A stretch of DNA of 64,000 bases from Chitinophaga sp. CB10 (lineage in GTDB: Bacteria; Bacteroidota; Bacteroidia; Chitinophagales; Chitinophagaceae): the NCBI GenBank assembly GCA_001870995.2, contig MLAV02000001.1, forward strand, positions 762,509 through 826,508, written 5' to 3'. A program made the position numbers and the translations under genes. Shown in pieces: positions 33,085 through 41,419 of the stretch. The number at the start of each line of letters is the position of its first letter. Position 1 is the stretch's first letter. The notes beneath the pieces are model-generated. The model was not told where the DNA came from and did no database searches. It was given only the letters and a program-made list of their open reading frames with translations.

Positions 33085-33120
33085 AAAAAAGGTGTTTCGT
33101 ACCAGCGAAACACCTTTTTT
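33085..33120 (+). terminator. Terminator after the DUF5686 gene
   Basis: Perfect 15-bp arms 33085-33099 and 33106-33120, with six A at the base on the left and six T on the right, loop 33100-33105. It is a classic rho-independent terminator and can work in both directions. Confidence 0.93.
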
Positions 33121-33163
33121 ATTTGATGTGGTTCAGGACCAGACGACTCCTAATAGCATGTTG

Positions 33164-33277
33164 TTACTTGCCCTTACGAACTTTTTTGGGAGTGTTTGTG
33201 TCAAAATAATATGCCAGCAGCCGGTATATCCAAATGCCAACAATTGCGTAGACGAAATAAGTAATGTAATGACTCAT
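33164..33277 (-). CDS. Possible 37-residue single-span membrane protein
   Basis: A short frame starting at ATG 33277 encodes a 37-residue peptide with one hydrophobic segment (residues about 4-24, YITYFVYAIVGIWIYRLLAY) and a basic tail NTPKKVRKGK. The composition (aromatic-hydrophobic span, then Lys/Arg cluster at the end) is what a real small membrane protein would show. There is no homology evidence. The convergent terminator at 33085-33120 could close it. Confidence 0.4.
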   Translation of the reverse strand: MSHYITYFVYAIVGIWIYRLLAYYFDTNTPKKVRKGK

Positions 33278-33663
33278 ATTCTAACATTTTCGGGTTAAAC
33301 AATCTTCTTCTCGAACTAGAATTCAAACTAAGTGCCAATCGGGGTGACTAAACTTTAGCGTAAACTTATATACAATAATAATCAAATAGTTATATTAACC
33401 ACAATATTTTTATCAACATCCACGCGGCTGAAAACCGGTAAATATACGCCCGGAACGCTATCTGATGAGGCAGCTTATTATGGCTCTTCGCTTCACACAT
33501 TAGTGTTAAGTATAATCAATATGTGGAAAAATATTTACAGGAAGGAAGAAGGTGCGGCCGGGCCTTTGTTACTTACTGCCGCGGGGAAAACTGGCGGCAA
33601 TAAAAAAACCAGGGTAGAAACCCCGGTCTTATTTATATTTTCATGTAAGTAAGTTTATCTCAC
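33278..33663. other. Intergenic region with one terminator and no clear gene
   Basis: This 386-bp AT-rich gap holds no convincing coding sequence. The only feature I support is the terminator at 33602-33627. Confidence 0.5.
33602..33627 (-). terminator. Terminator of the orphan receiver gene
   Basis: On the minus strand, arms 33620-33627 and 33608-33615 make an 8-pair stem (one G-U) followed by seven T (complement of 33602-33608). It lies 36 bp after the stop of the gene at 33664. Confidence 0.75.
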
Positions 33664-34080
33664 CTAATGCAGGGTAGCATCCCTGGCAGTGAGCGAAATG
33701 ATTTTTATCAGTAGTGATGATATGTCGTCTGTGAGTTTTGTAAGGAAACCACTGGCGCCTGCCGCCAGGTACTCCTTTTCCTCCGCATCAATAAAAGCAG
33801 TTCCGTAAACGATCACCTGGGGTTGATGAGGTGGCAGTACCTGCCGGATTAAATCCGTGACTGCGATGCCTGTCCAGTGATCATCCATTAGCACCAGGCT
33901 GTAAGGCGTATGGCGTGCGCGTTGAATAGCGCCTGCATAATCCCTTTCCCAATCCACATCATAATGCGCTTGAGCTAAGGCTTGTTTCAATGAAGCGCCA
34001 AAACATTCGTCCGCATCAATCAACAACAATTTCTTTCTGCTAATATTCTGAAACCTTCCGGGTAGAACTGAAGGGGTCAT
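33664..34080 (-). CDS. Orphan response regulator (receiver domain only)
   Basis: The 138-residue protein is a lone receiver domain with a short basic N-terminal tail. KKLLLIDADE (about 17-26) gives the acidic pair, LVLMDDHWTG (about 58-67) the phosphoacceptor aspartate, and FLTKLTDD the conserved lysine. The sequence deviates from typical CheY proteins, but the key residues are present. No kinase gene is next to it. The start at 34080 is the first ATG of the frame. Confidence 0.8.
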   Translation of the reverse strand: MTPSVLPGRFQNISRKKLLLIDADECFGASLKQALAQAHYDVDWERDYAGAIQRARHTPYSLVLMDDHWTGIAVTDLIRQVLPPHQPQVIVYGTAFIDAEEKEYLAAGASGFLTKLTDDISSLLIKIISLTARDATLH

Positions 34081-34611
34081 ACATACTGTTAGTTTTGGTG
34101 TTCGGTCAGTCCCGGAAACAGTTAAGCGCGGGACTCTTGCAATGCCAGACAGGACCTCGTAGGAGAGGGAAGGAACGGCAAAGAAGAGCCCGCGCTAGTA
34201 GCACGAGCTTTATCTTCTCCTCGTTTTCCTTCTATGAAATTTCCTACGTTTCCTGAAGACGAGATTAAAAGAGTCAGCTTCAATATTTTGGAGCTGCAAG
34301 TTAGCAATTTAATGCATCTTTTCAACCCAAAAATTAAAATCGACCCGATTAACTGTAAATTAACAAGAATAATCGGAATTTTAACCGGACAGGATAAATT
34401 TAACAGTTATTCTCTTTAAAAAATTATATACCGGGGCATGACAAATATCATCACTGCCCAAATAAAATATTCAATAACTTTGCAAACCTTTCCCCATCCG
34501 CAGGGAGCGGGGAAAAACGATTCGATAGGTGAAAATTAATGAGATAATTATCAATTAGTTACACCGAAATTTTGTTCACCAGGCAAGTGTCCTTAAAATT
34601 TCAGGTCCAAG
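34081..34611. other. Intergenic region with a long imperfect inverted repeat
   Basis: This 531-bp gap holds no supported gene. A 14/13-nt inverted repeat (arms 34125-34138 and 34184-34196) encloses a 45-nt loop with internal pairing potential, forming a roughly 72-nt hairpin that may be a small RNA, a leader of the receiver gene or a chance structure. A -7 box of trhO lies at 34475-34482. Confidence 0.4.
34475..34482 (+). promoter_or_regulatory. -7 box upstream of trhO
   Basis: TAACTTTG is an exact match to TAnnTTTG. No TTTG lies 19 bp upstream, so this is a partial promoter call. The ATG lies at 34612. Confidence 0.5.
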
Positions 34612-35631
34612 ATGGCTTTACACAACAGAGTATCGGCAGCCGAGCTGAAGAAGCGGCTGTACGAAGAAACATTTAAACGCGTCACTATTTCCTTCTACCA
34701 GTATGCGAAGATCGAAGATCCGCAGGCTTTCCGCGACGCGCTTTACCTCTCCCTTTTTGAACTGGGCGTATTCGGCCGCATCTACGTGGCAAAAGAAGGC
34801 ATCAATGCACAGATCAGCGTTCCCGAACACAACTTCGAGGCTTTCCGGGAAACGCTTTACAAAATCGATTTCCTCAATGGTATCCGGCTGAACATCGCCG
34901 TGGACGACGATGGCAAATCCTTCTACGTACTCAAAATCAAAGTACGGGATAAGATCGTGGCCGATGGTATCGACGATCCTACATTCGATATGTCCGTAAG
35001 AGGGAAGTACCTCAATGCGCAGGCATTTAACGAAATGGTGGATACGACTGACACTGTCATCGTAGATATGCGCAACCACTACGAGTACGAAGTAGGGCAT
35101 TTTGAAGGCGCTATCGAAGTGCCGTCCGACACCTTCCGCGAACAATTGCCCATGGCGGTGGATATGCTGAAGGACCAGAAGGATAAAAACATCATCATGT
35201 ACTGTACCGGAGGTATCCGCTGTGAAAAAGCCTCCGCCTACATGCTGCATGCCGGCTTCAAAAATGTGTACCACCTCGAAGGCGGTATCATTGAATACAC
35301 CAACAAAGCCAAGGAGCAAAACCTCCCTATTAAATTCAAAGGAAAAAACTTCGTGTTTGACGACCGCCTCGGCGAGCGCATTACCGACGATATCATCAGC
35401 GAATGCCACCAATGCGGTAAACCCTGCGATACGCATGTGAACTGCGCCAACGATGGCTGCCACCTGCTCTTCATCCAGTGCGAGGAGTGCGCGGCTAAAT
35501 ACGACAAGTGCTGCAGCGAAGCCTGCCAGGCTACCCATGCATTACCGCCGGAACAACAGGCGGAACTGCGCAAGGGCGTTGAAAAAGGACTGATGTTCAA
35601 TAAATCCAGGCGCAGACGCAATCGCGTATAA
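34612..35631 (+). CDS. trhO: tRNA uridine hydroxylase TrhO (rhodanese-domain protein YceA)
   Basis: The 339-residue protein has the N-terminal ferredoxin-like TrhO domain (about 10-95) and a rhodanese domain (about 125-230) with the active-site cysteine C198 in CTGGIRCEKAS. The C-terminal part is cysteine-rich (about 265-307; CHQCGKPC, HVNCANDGCHLL, QCEECAAKYDKCC), probably a zinc-binding module typical of the longer TrhO group. The enzyme makes 5-hydroxyuridine at position 34 of certain tRNAs. Full length, monocistronic, with two hairpins after it. Confidence 0.9.
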   Translation: MALHNRVSAAELKKRLYEETFKRVTISFYQYAKIEDPQAFRDALYLSLFELGVFGRIYVAKEGINAQISVPEHNFEAFRETLYKIDFLNGIRLNIAVDDDGKSFYVLKIKVRDKIVADGIDDPTFDMSVRGKYLNAQAFNEMVDTTDTVIVDMRNHYEYEVGHFEGAIEVPSDTFREQLPMAVDMLKDQKDKNIIMYCTGGIRCEKASAYMLHAGFKNVYHLEGGIIEYTNKAKEQNLPIKFKGKNFVFDDRLGERITDDIISECHQCGKPCDTHVNCANDGCHLLFIQCEECAAKYDKCCSEACQATHALPPEQQAELRKGVEKGLMFNKSRRRRNRV

Positions 35632-35639
35632 ATAAAAAA

Positions 35640-35673
35640 TCCACCCCGCGTGGTTTCTTCTCGGCGGGGTGGA
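35640..35673 (+). terminator. Hairpin after trhO
   Basis: Perfect 10-bp arms 35640-35649 and 35664-35673. A run of A lies just before it; on the plus strand no clear T tract follows, so it may work with the second hairpin at 35690. Confidence 0.65.
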
Positions 35674-35689
35674 GGAATTGAGTCTTTTG

Positions 35690-35718
35690 AAAGGGCCGGG
35701 TTAACGCCGGCCCTTTTT
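35690..35718. terminator. Second terminator, convergent with the efflux operon
   Basis: Arms 35690-35699 and 35707-35716, then five T in all (35714-35718). It stops plus-strand transcription from trhO and, on the other strand, that of the efflux pump ending at 35798. Confidence 0.85.
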
Positions 35719-35797
35719 ATTAAGACCCATTCTATCAACCTATATGCGAACTAAAAAATATCCGGGAAACCTTCGCATGCATTTCCCGTTTTATAGC

Positions 35798-38700
35798 TTA
35801 ACTGAGCTGCTGTTGCTTGTTGCGATACGCAGTGTAGAAGATGATCGGGAATACCAGCAGCGTCAATACCGTAGCTGTAATCAAACCTCCGATCACCACA
35901 ATCGCCAGCGGCTTCTGGGTTTCTGAACCAATGCCGTGGGAGAGCGCCGCCGGCACCAGGCCAATAGCCGCCATCAGCGCGGTCATCACCACCGGTCTTA
36001 TCCTGCTCTGCACACCCAGTTTAATGGCTTCATTCAAACTCATCTTCTGCTCCAGGTTCTTATGGAACACCGATATCAGGATCACCCCGTTCTGGATACA
36101 GATACCGAACAAGGCAATAAAACCAACGCCGGCTGAAATTCCGAAATTCATACTAGTGACGTGCAATGCCAGGATACCCCCTATCAAAGCAAACGGAACG
36201 TTCATCAACACCAGGCCCGCATCCTTCACATTGCCGAGCATGATAAACAGCACCAGGAAAATCGCGATGATACTGATCGGCACCACCTGGCCCAGGCGCT
36301 TGGTAGCGCGCACCTGGTTCTCGAATTCTCCCGTCCAGCCAATGCTGTAGCCTTTCGGCAGCTTAATGGCCTTGCTGACTTTCGCCTGCGCTTCTGCAAT
36401 GGTGCTACCCAGGTCGCGGTCGCGAACGGAGAATTTCACGCCGATGAAACGTTTGTTGCTGTCCCTGTAAATAAAGGCCGGACCGGTAATGGTAGAAATT
36501 TCCGCAATCTCCTTCAGCGGCACTTTGTTACCGTTGATGGTAGGCACCATCAGGTTAGCCAGGTCATCTTCCGTTTTGCGGTAGTTCTCATCATAACGGA
36601 TACGGATATCGAATTTCTTTTCCCCTTCGTAGAGCTGGGTGGCGGTTTTACCGCCGATCGCCATTTCGATCACCGCCTGCGCATCGCCCGTTGATACGCC
36701 GTATTGCGCCATCTTGTTATCGTCCAGGTTGATGCTCATTTCCGGCTGGCCAATGTTGCGGATTACGCCGAGGTCTTTAATACCTTCCACTGTTTTCAGC
36801 TGGCTCACCACCTGCTGGGACAGCGCTTCCAGCTTCACCAGGTCGTCCCCGTAGATCTTCACCCCGTTGGAGGCTTTGAAGCCCGCCACTGCCTCCGCTA
36901 CGTTATCGCTGATAGGCTGGGAGAAGTTCAGCACAATGCCGGGATATTTCCTCAACCTGCCTTCCATCTGGGCAATCAATTCATCCTGCGTGATCTTGCG
37001 CTTCCACTCTGCCTTCGGCGCAAGGTCTACCTGGTATTGCACGAAGTAGAAACCGTTGGGGTCCGTACCGTCGTTGGAGCGGCCCACCTGCGACAATACC
37101 CGTTTTACTTCCGGGAAATCCCCCAGGTCCTGCCGGATGTCGTGCGCCAGCTTCACGCTTTCCGTGAGAGACATACTCATGGGCAACTCCGTCGTCACCC
37201 AGAGGCTGCCTTCATTCAACTGCGGCAGGAACTCCGTTCCCAGGAACTTGGCCGAGCCGAAGGTCAGCACCATGAAACCCAGCGCCAGCATAAGGCTCAG
37301 GCGTTTATTGCGGTAAGTCCAGTTGAAACCTTTGGTGACAATGCGGTCGAAGAACTGCACCACCACGTTGTGTTTTTCCTTTACATTTTTATTGAGAAGA
37401 ATAGAACACAGCACAGGCACCAGGGTCAGGGTAAATAACAGCGCTCCCAGCAGGGCAAAGCCGAGGGTCCATGCCAGCGGAGAGAACATTTTCCCTTCTA
37501 CCTTCTGGAAGGAGAAAATGGGTACGAGGCTAATGATGATGATCAGCTTGGAGAAAAAGATGGCTTTTGCCAGCTCTCCGCCGGTTTGCTTGATCCATCC
37601 CAGCTTGGCCATCTTGTTAAACCGCTCCATGCCGGATTTATGGGCTTTGTGATCCAGCATCACGAAGATGCCTTCCACCATTACCACGGCGCCGTCTATG
37701 ATAATCCCGAAGTCGATCGCGCCCATGGAGAGGAGGTTAGCGCTCATGCCCTTCAAACGTAAACACATAAACGCAAACAGCAGCGCCAGCGGAATAATGA
37801 TGGATACGATCACCGTGGTGCGCCAGTCGGCCATGAAGATGAATACAATCACCGTCACGAAAATGATTCCTTCCAGCAGGTTATGCATCACCGTATGCGT
37901 ACAGAAGTCCATCAGGGTATCCCGGTCATAGAAGGTGACCATCTTGATATCATCCGGGAGGATGGTTTCGTTCAGCTCTGTGAGCTTCTCTTTCAGCCGC
38001 GCCAATACCTCCGAAGGGTTTTCGCCTTTACGCATCACCACAATGCCTTCCACGATATCATCATCCTTATCCAGCCCTACCTGCCCCACGCGGGGCGCGG
38101 AAGCCTCATGCACATTGGCCAGGTCCTTTACGAGGAGCGGCACGCCGTTGATATTCTGTACAATGATGTTTTGGATATCGTTGATGCTGTTGAGCAATCC
38201 GATCCCGCGTACCACGTAGGCCTGCCCGTTTTTCTCAATGACGTCCCCGCCTACGTTGATATTGCTTTTATTTACGGCCTGGTATAATTCCAGGGGCGTA
38301 ATATCATATTTGGCCAGCCTTACCGGATCGGCGGAGATTTCATAGATCTTCTCCTGGCCGCCAAAGGCTACCACATCAGCCACGCCGGGCACGCTCCTGA
38401 TCTGGCGGTCTATCACCCAGTTTTGCCAGGTGAGGAGATCGCGGGAGTCGCGTTTGGGGCTCTTGAGATAATACCTGAAAATTTCGCCGGTAGGGCCGTA
38501 GGGTGGCTGCACTTCCGGCTCTGCGCCATCCGGCAGGCTTACGCCGGCCAGCATATTATTCACCTGTTGCCGGGCAAAGAAGTCCTCCACGTCATCGTCA
38601 AAGATGATCCTTACTACGGATAAGCCGAACATCGTCACCGAGCGTACGCTGGTTTTCTTTTGTACGGCATTCATGGATACCTCGATGGGCAGGGTCACGA

Positions 38701-38899
38701 AGCGTTCCACTTCCTGCGCGCTGCGGCCGTTCCACTTCGTAACGATCACGATCTGGGTGTTGGTCACATCCGGGAAAGCCTCGATAGGGGTATGCACAAA
38801 GGAAAATACCCCTGCTATGATGAGCGTAGCCACTGCAATGAAAACAAACAATTTGTTTTTCAACGAGAAGGCTACGATATTTCTGATAAACTTATTCAT
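35798..38899 (-). CDS. Heavy-metal efflux RND transporter, CusA/CzcA family
   Basis: The 1033-residue inner-membrane protein has 12 expected membrane helices and two large periplasmic loops. The TM4 sequence AIDFGIIIDGAVVMVEGIFV contains the acidic residues used for proton coupling in the heavy-metal (HME) RND group. The N-terminus (NIVAFSLKNKLFVFIAVATLIIAG) and QVNNMLAGVSLPDGAEPEVQ fit CusA/CzcA. It expels metal ions (copper, silver, or zinc/cobalt/cadmium) in exchange for protons. It is the last gene of a five-gene set (regulator, kinase, channel, adaptor, pump) with short gaps. The exact metal is not readable. Confidence 0.95.
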   Translation of the reverse strand: MNKFIRNIVAFSLKNKLFVFIAVATLIIAGVFSFVHTPIEAFPDVTNTQIVIVTKWNGRSAQEVERFVTLPIEVSMNAVQKKTSVRSVTMFGLSVVRIIFDDDVEDFFARQQVNNMLAGVSLPDGAEPEVQPPYGPTGEIFRYYLKSPKRDSRDLLTWQNWVIDRQIRSVPGVADVVAFGGQEKIYEISADPVRLAKYDITPLELYQAVNKSNINVGGDVIEKNGQAYVVRGIGLLNSINDIQNIIVQNINGVPLLVKDLANVHEASAPRVGQVGLDKDDDIVEGIVVMRKGENPSEVLARLKEKLTELNETILPDDIKMVTFYDRDTLMDFCTHTVMHNLLEGIIFVTVIVFIFMADWRTTVIVSIIIPLALLFAFMCLRLKGMSANLLSMGAIDFGIIIDGAVVMVEGIFVMLDHKAHKSGMERFNKMAKLGWIKQTGGELAKAIFFSKLIIIISLVPIFSFQKVEGKMFSPLAWTLGFALLGALLFTLTLVPVLCSILLNKNVKEKHNVVVQFFDRIVTKGFNWTYRNKRLSLMLALGFMVLTFGSAKFLGTEFLPQLNEGSLWVTTELPMSMSLTESVKLAHDIRQDLGDFPEVKRVLSQVGRSNDGTDPNGFYFVQYQVDLAPKAEWKRKITQDELIAQMEGRLRKYPGIVLNFSQPISDNVAEAVAGFKASNGVKIYGDDLVKLEALSQQVVSQLKTVEGIKDLGVIRNIGQPEMSINLDDNKMAQYGVSTGDAQAVIEMAIGGKTATQLYEGEKKFDIRIRYDENYRKTEDDLANLMVPTINGNKVPLKEIAEISTITGPAFIYRDSNKRFIGVKFSVRDRDLGSTIAEAQAKVSKAIKLPKGYSIGWTGEFENQVRATKRLGQVVPISIIAIFLVLFIMLGNVKDAGLVLMNVPFALIGGILALHVTSMNFGISAGVGFIALFGICIQNGVILISVFHKNLEQKMSLNEAIKLGVQSRIRPVVMTALMAAIGLVPAALSHGIGSETQKPLAIVVIGGLITATVLTLLVFPIIFYTAYRNKQQQLS

Positions 38900-38957
38900 A
38901 TGGCTGCTGCTTTATAACGCAGTACTGAACTGCGTTTCCTGTCAATGGATCTACTGC

Positions 38958-40049
38958 TTAGTCTTTCAGCGCATCATAAATGAGCAGCTGATTTTTAGAG
39001 ATCACCTTTTCGCCTGCCTGCAGGCCGGAGGAGAGGTAAGTAACGTTGCCGGAGGTTTTGGCTACTTCCACGGGCCGCACGCTGATATTGAACTTATCCT
39101 TGAACACCAGCACGTAGTTTTTGCTGTTGTCGAAGATCACGGCGGCGGAAGGCACGGCAATTTTCGCGTCGTTATCCTGGTAGGTAACATATACGGTGGC
39201 AAACATTTCAGGTTTGAGCAGCATGTTCTTATTGTCTATGCTGATGCGCACCTGCATGGTTTTGGTGGCCGGGTCAAGGAAGTTGTAGATTTTGTCAATC
39301 TTGCCGTGGAAAGGCTGATCCGGGTAGCTCACGGTTACCACGTTGGCATCGTAGCCTTCCTTGATTTTAGCGATATCCGTTTCAAACACATTGGCCATTA
39401 CCCATACGTCGTCCAGCTCGGAGATGGTAAAGATATTGGTGCTGTTGTCCGTACGGATTTCCATGTTATTGTTGATGTTTTTCTCGATGATATAGCCGGA
39501 GATGGGGGCGGTTACCAGGTAGGTAGCGCCTTTCCCTTTACGGTAGATTTTAAAGAGGTCGTTCAGGCGGGTGATTTCTGCATTGGATTTTTGCAGGTCG
39601 CCTTTGGCGTTGATCACATCCTTTTCCGTGTTGAGGCGACTGTCATACAGGTCCTGCGCCACTTTCAGGTTCTTTTCCGCCACACCCTGGTCGGATTTGG
39701 CCTGGGCCAGCTGTTTCTCGTAATCGGCGATTTCGGCACTATGAATCACGGCCAGTACCTGCCCTTTCTGAACGTAGTCGCCCAGCTGCACTTTAATATC
39801 TTCCACATAACCACTCACGAGCGGATATACTTTCAGCACCTTGCCGCCGTTGGGGGTAACCTTCCCGGATAAACGAAGTTCGTTTTGCACCGGTTCCAGT
39901 TGCGCGGTATCGATTTTAATATTTTTCAGCATGGTATCGCTGAGTACGAAGGTGCTCTTTTCAGTGTCCTCCGCTTCGCTGTGTTTGCATCCGCTCCACA
40001 TCATGGCTGCCGCCAGCGCGATTCCGAGGAATATGACCGGGTGTTTCAT
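38958..40049 (-). CDS. Efflux RND periplasmic adaptor lipoprotein, CusB/CzcB family
   Basis: The start at 40049 is chosen because it gives a proper lipoprotein signal (MKHPVIFLGIALAAAMMWSGC, lipobox WSGC) and leaves a 7-bp gap to the channel gene; an ATG at 40100 would overlap that gene. The 363-residue protein has a barrel-sandwich domain (VYPLVSGYVEDIKVQLGDYV), a helical hairpin and a beta-barrel with the segment SELDDVWVMANVFETDI. It joins the pump to the outer-membrane channel in the periplasm. A DUF3347-like metal handling domain is not present in this protein, though one is encoded nearby at 45605. Confidence 0.93.
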   Translation of the reverse strand: MKHPVIFLGIALAAAMMWSGCKHSEAEDTEKSTFVLSDTMLKNIKIDTAQLEPVQNELRLSGKVTPNGGKVLKVYPLVSGYVEDIKVQLGDYVQKGQVLAVIHSAEIADYEKQLAQAKSDQGVAEKNLKVAQDLYDSRLNTEKDVINAKGDLQKSNAEITRLNDLFKIYRKGKGATYLVTAPISGYIIEKNINNNMEIRTDNSTNIFTISELDDVWVMANVFETDIAKIKEGYDANVVTVSYPDQPFHGKIDKIYNFLDPATKTMQVRISIDNKNMLLKPEMFATVYVTYQDNDAKIAVPSAAVIFDNSKNYVLVFKDKFNISVRPVEVAKTSGNVTYLSSGLQAGEKVISKNQLLIYDALKD

Positions 40050-40056
40050 ATACTGC

Positions 40057-41352
40057 TTATTTAAATAATTCCTGTCCTGTTGCATAGTTGAGTTCTTCAT
40101 ATGCGTTTACACGATTAGATAAAAACCTGTTGATATTTTTGGCATTATCACTATAGCTGTTGAAGTAGTCGATAAATTGTAAGAGGGAGATATTACCCTT
40201 ACGGAAGTTTTTAGCGACTTCGTCTATGAGCGTATCGAACTGTTGTTGGAATTCCTTGAGGTCAAAGCTTTTGTAACGCTTTTCCAGCGCGAGGATACGC
40301 TGATACGCATTCAGTACTTCGGTTTGCGCGATTGACTGCTGTTGTTTATACTGTTCCGCTTCGCTTTTTACCTGGTACTGCGCCGCGCGGATGTTGCCCT
40401 GGTTGCGGTTCCACAGCGGGAGGTCGATGCCGAGTTTCAAGCCCACAAAGTTGTTGACATAGCTGCCGGCTTTATCATAGGTAGCGCCTACGTGCAGGTC
40501 AGGAACAGCCATGGATTTTTGGAGGCGATAATTCAGCTCCGCAGTCTGGTACTGCAGCGCGGCCACACGCACATCCGGCCGGTTCACTGCCGCGCTGTCC
40601 AGCAGCTGCTGGAGCTGAATATTGTCCAGGGTATAGTGTGCAAGATCCCCCGGCGCCAGCCTGGCTTCATAGAAGTCCTGGCTATGGAGTAACTGTTGTA
40701 GGTTTTTCTGTGCGTTTAGTTCCTCCTGTTTTAAATCTGCATAATCGTTTTCCAGTCCTACCTGTAAGGCTTGCAGCCTGATGACGTCGGAGTGGGGCAC
40801 GGAGCCTTTCTTGTCTGCTTCGGTATAGGCGTCTACGATCTTCTGCAGGTTTTCAAGTTGTTCTTTCAACACCAGTCCGCTCTGCTGGGTGTAGTAGATG
40901 TCGTAGAAGTTTTCGCGCAGCTGCAGTTTCAGCGTGCGTACCAGCTCGTCGAAGGTGGCTTCATTCATAGAAGCAGCGGCCCCCGCGAGTTGAATGCTTT
41001 TGTTTCTTTTGCCTGCCAGTTGTATCAGCTGATCGATGTCATATTGCGCCTGTCCGCCGCTGCCTATGTGAAATGGTTTGAGATGGTCGGTGCTGCCCCA
41101 GCCCAATACGGTGCTGAGTTCCGGGTTGCTCCATATCTTCGCCTGGCGCACCAGCGCTTTGGAAGCGTCTATCTGGTAGCGTTGCGCCAGTAACATATAA
41201 TTTCTGACGAGAAAGGTGTCTTCCACCTCCTGTAGCGTAACAGGGATCCGCTGCAGGGAAGCCTGTGCCTGTGATGGTGTGATATAGCCCAGGCCAGCTG
41301 TAAATACTGATAGGATCAGTAGCTTCATCTTTCGCATATAGCCTAATTTCAT
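40057..41352 (-). CDS. TolC-family outer-membrane efflux channel (CusC/CzcC-like)
   Basis: The 431-residue protein has a signal peptide (cleavage near SQAQA, about 30) and the repeated helix pairs of the TolC fold, for example LKLQLRENFYDIYYTQQSGL and LNAYQRILALEKRYKSF. It serves as the outer-membrane exit duct for the RND pump. A start at the second Met (residue 6) is possible. It follows the sensor kinase by 67 bp and is 7 bp before the adaptor gene, so it belongs to one operon. Confidence 0.9.
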   Translation of the reverse strand: MKLGYMRKMKLLILSVFTAGLGYITPSQAQASLQRIPVTLQEVEDTFLVRNYMLLAQRYQIDASKALVRQAKIWSNPELSTVLGWGSTDHLKPFHIGSGGQAQYDIDQLIQLAGKRNKSIQLAGAAASMNEATFDELVRTLKLQLRENFYDIYYTQQSGLVLKEQLENLQKIVDAYTEADKKGSVPHSDVIRLQALQVGLENDYADLKQEELNAQKNLQQLLHSQDFYEARLAPGDLAHYTLDNIQLQQLLDSAAVNRPDVRVAALQYQTAELNYRLQKSMAVPDLHVGATYDKAGSYVNNFVGLKLGIDLPLWNRNQGNIRAAQYQVKSEAEQYKQQQSIAQTEVLNAYQRILALEKRYKSFDLKEFQQQFDTLIDEVAKNFRKGNISLLQFIDYFNSYSDNAKNINRFLSNRVNAYEELNYATGQELFK

Positions 41353-41419
41353 GACACAAAGCTCTATAAGCGAAATTAAAGGGGGCTTTAAGGGGAATTA
41401 AAAACGTATTAAAATGTAA

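Noticed and set aside
33092..33298. 68-codon plus-strand frame after the DUF5686 gene
   Set aside because: It starts inside the terminator hairpin and has no domain or composition support.
34125..34196. Small SRP RNA (4.5S) gene
   Set aside because: A hairpin of similar size and a GGAAGGAA-like stretch were considered, but the conserved CAGG/AGCA internal loop and GGAA tetraloop arrangement of SRP RNA is not present.
34234..34419. 61-codon plus-strand frame before trhO
   Set aside because: AT-rich, no signature, no promoter relation, and it overlaps noncoding sequence.
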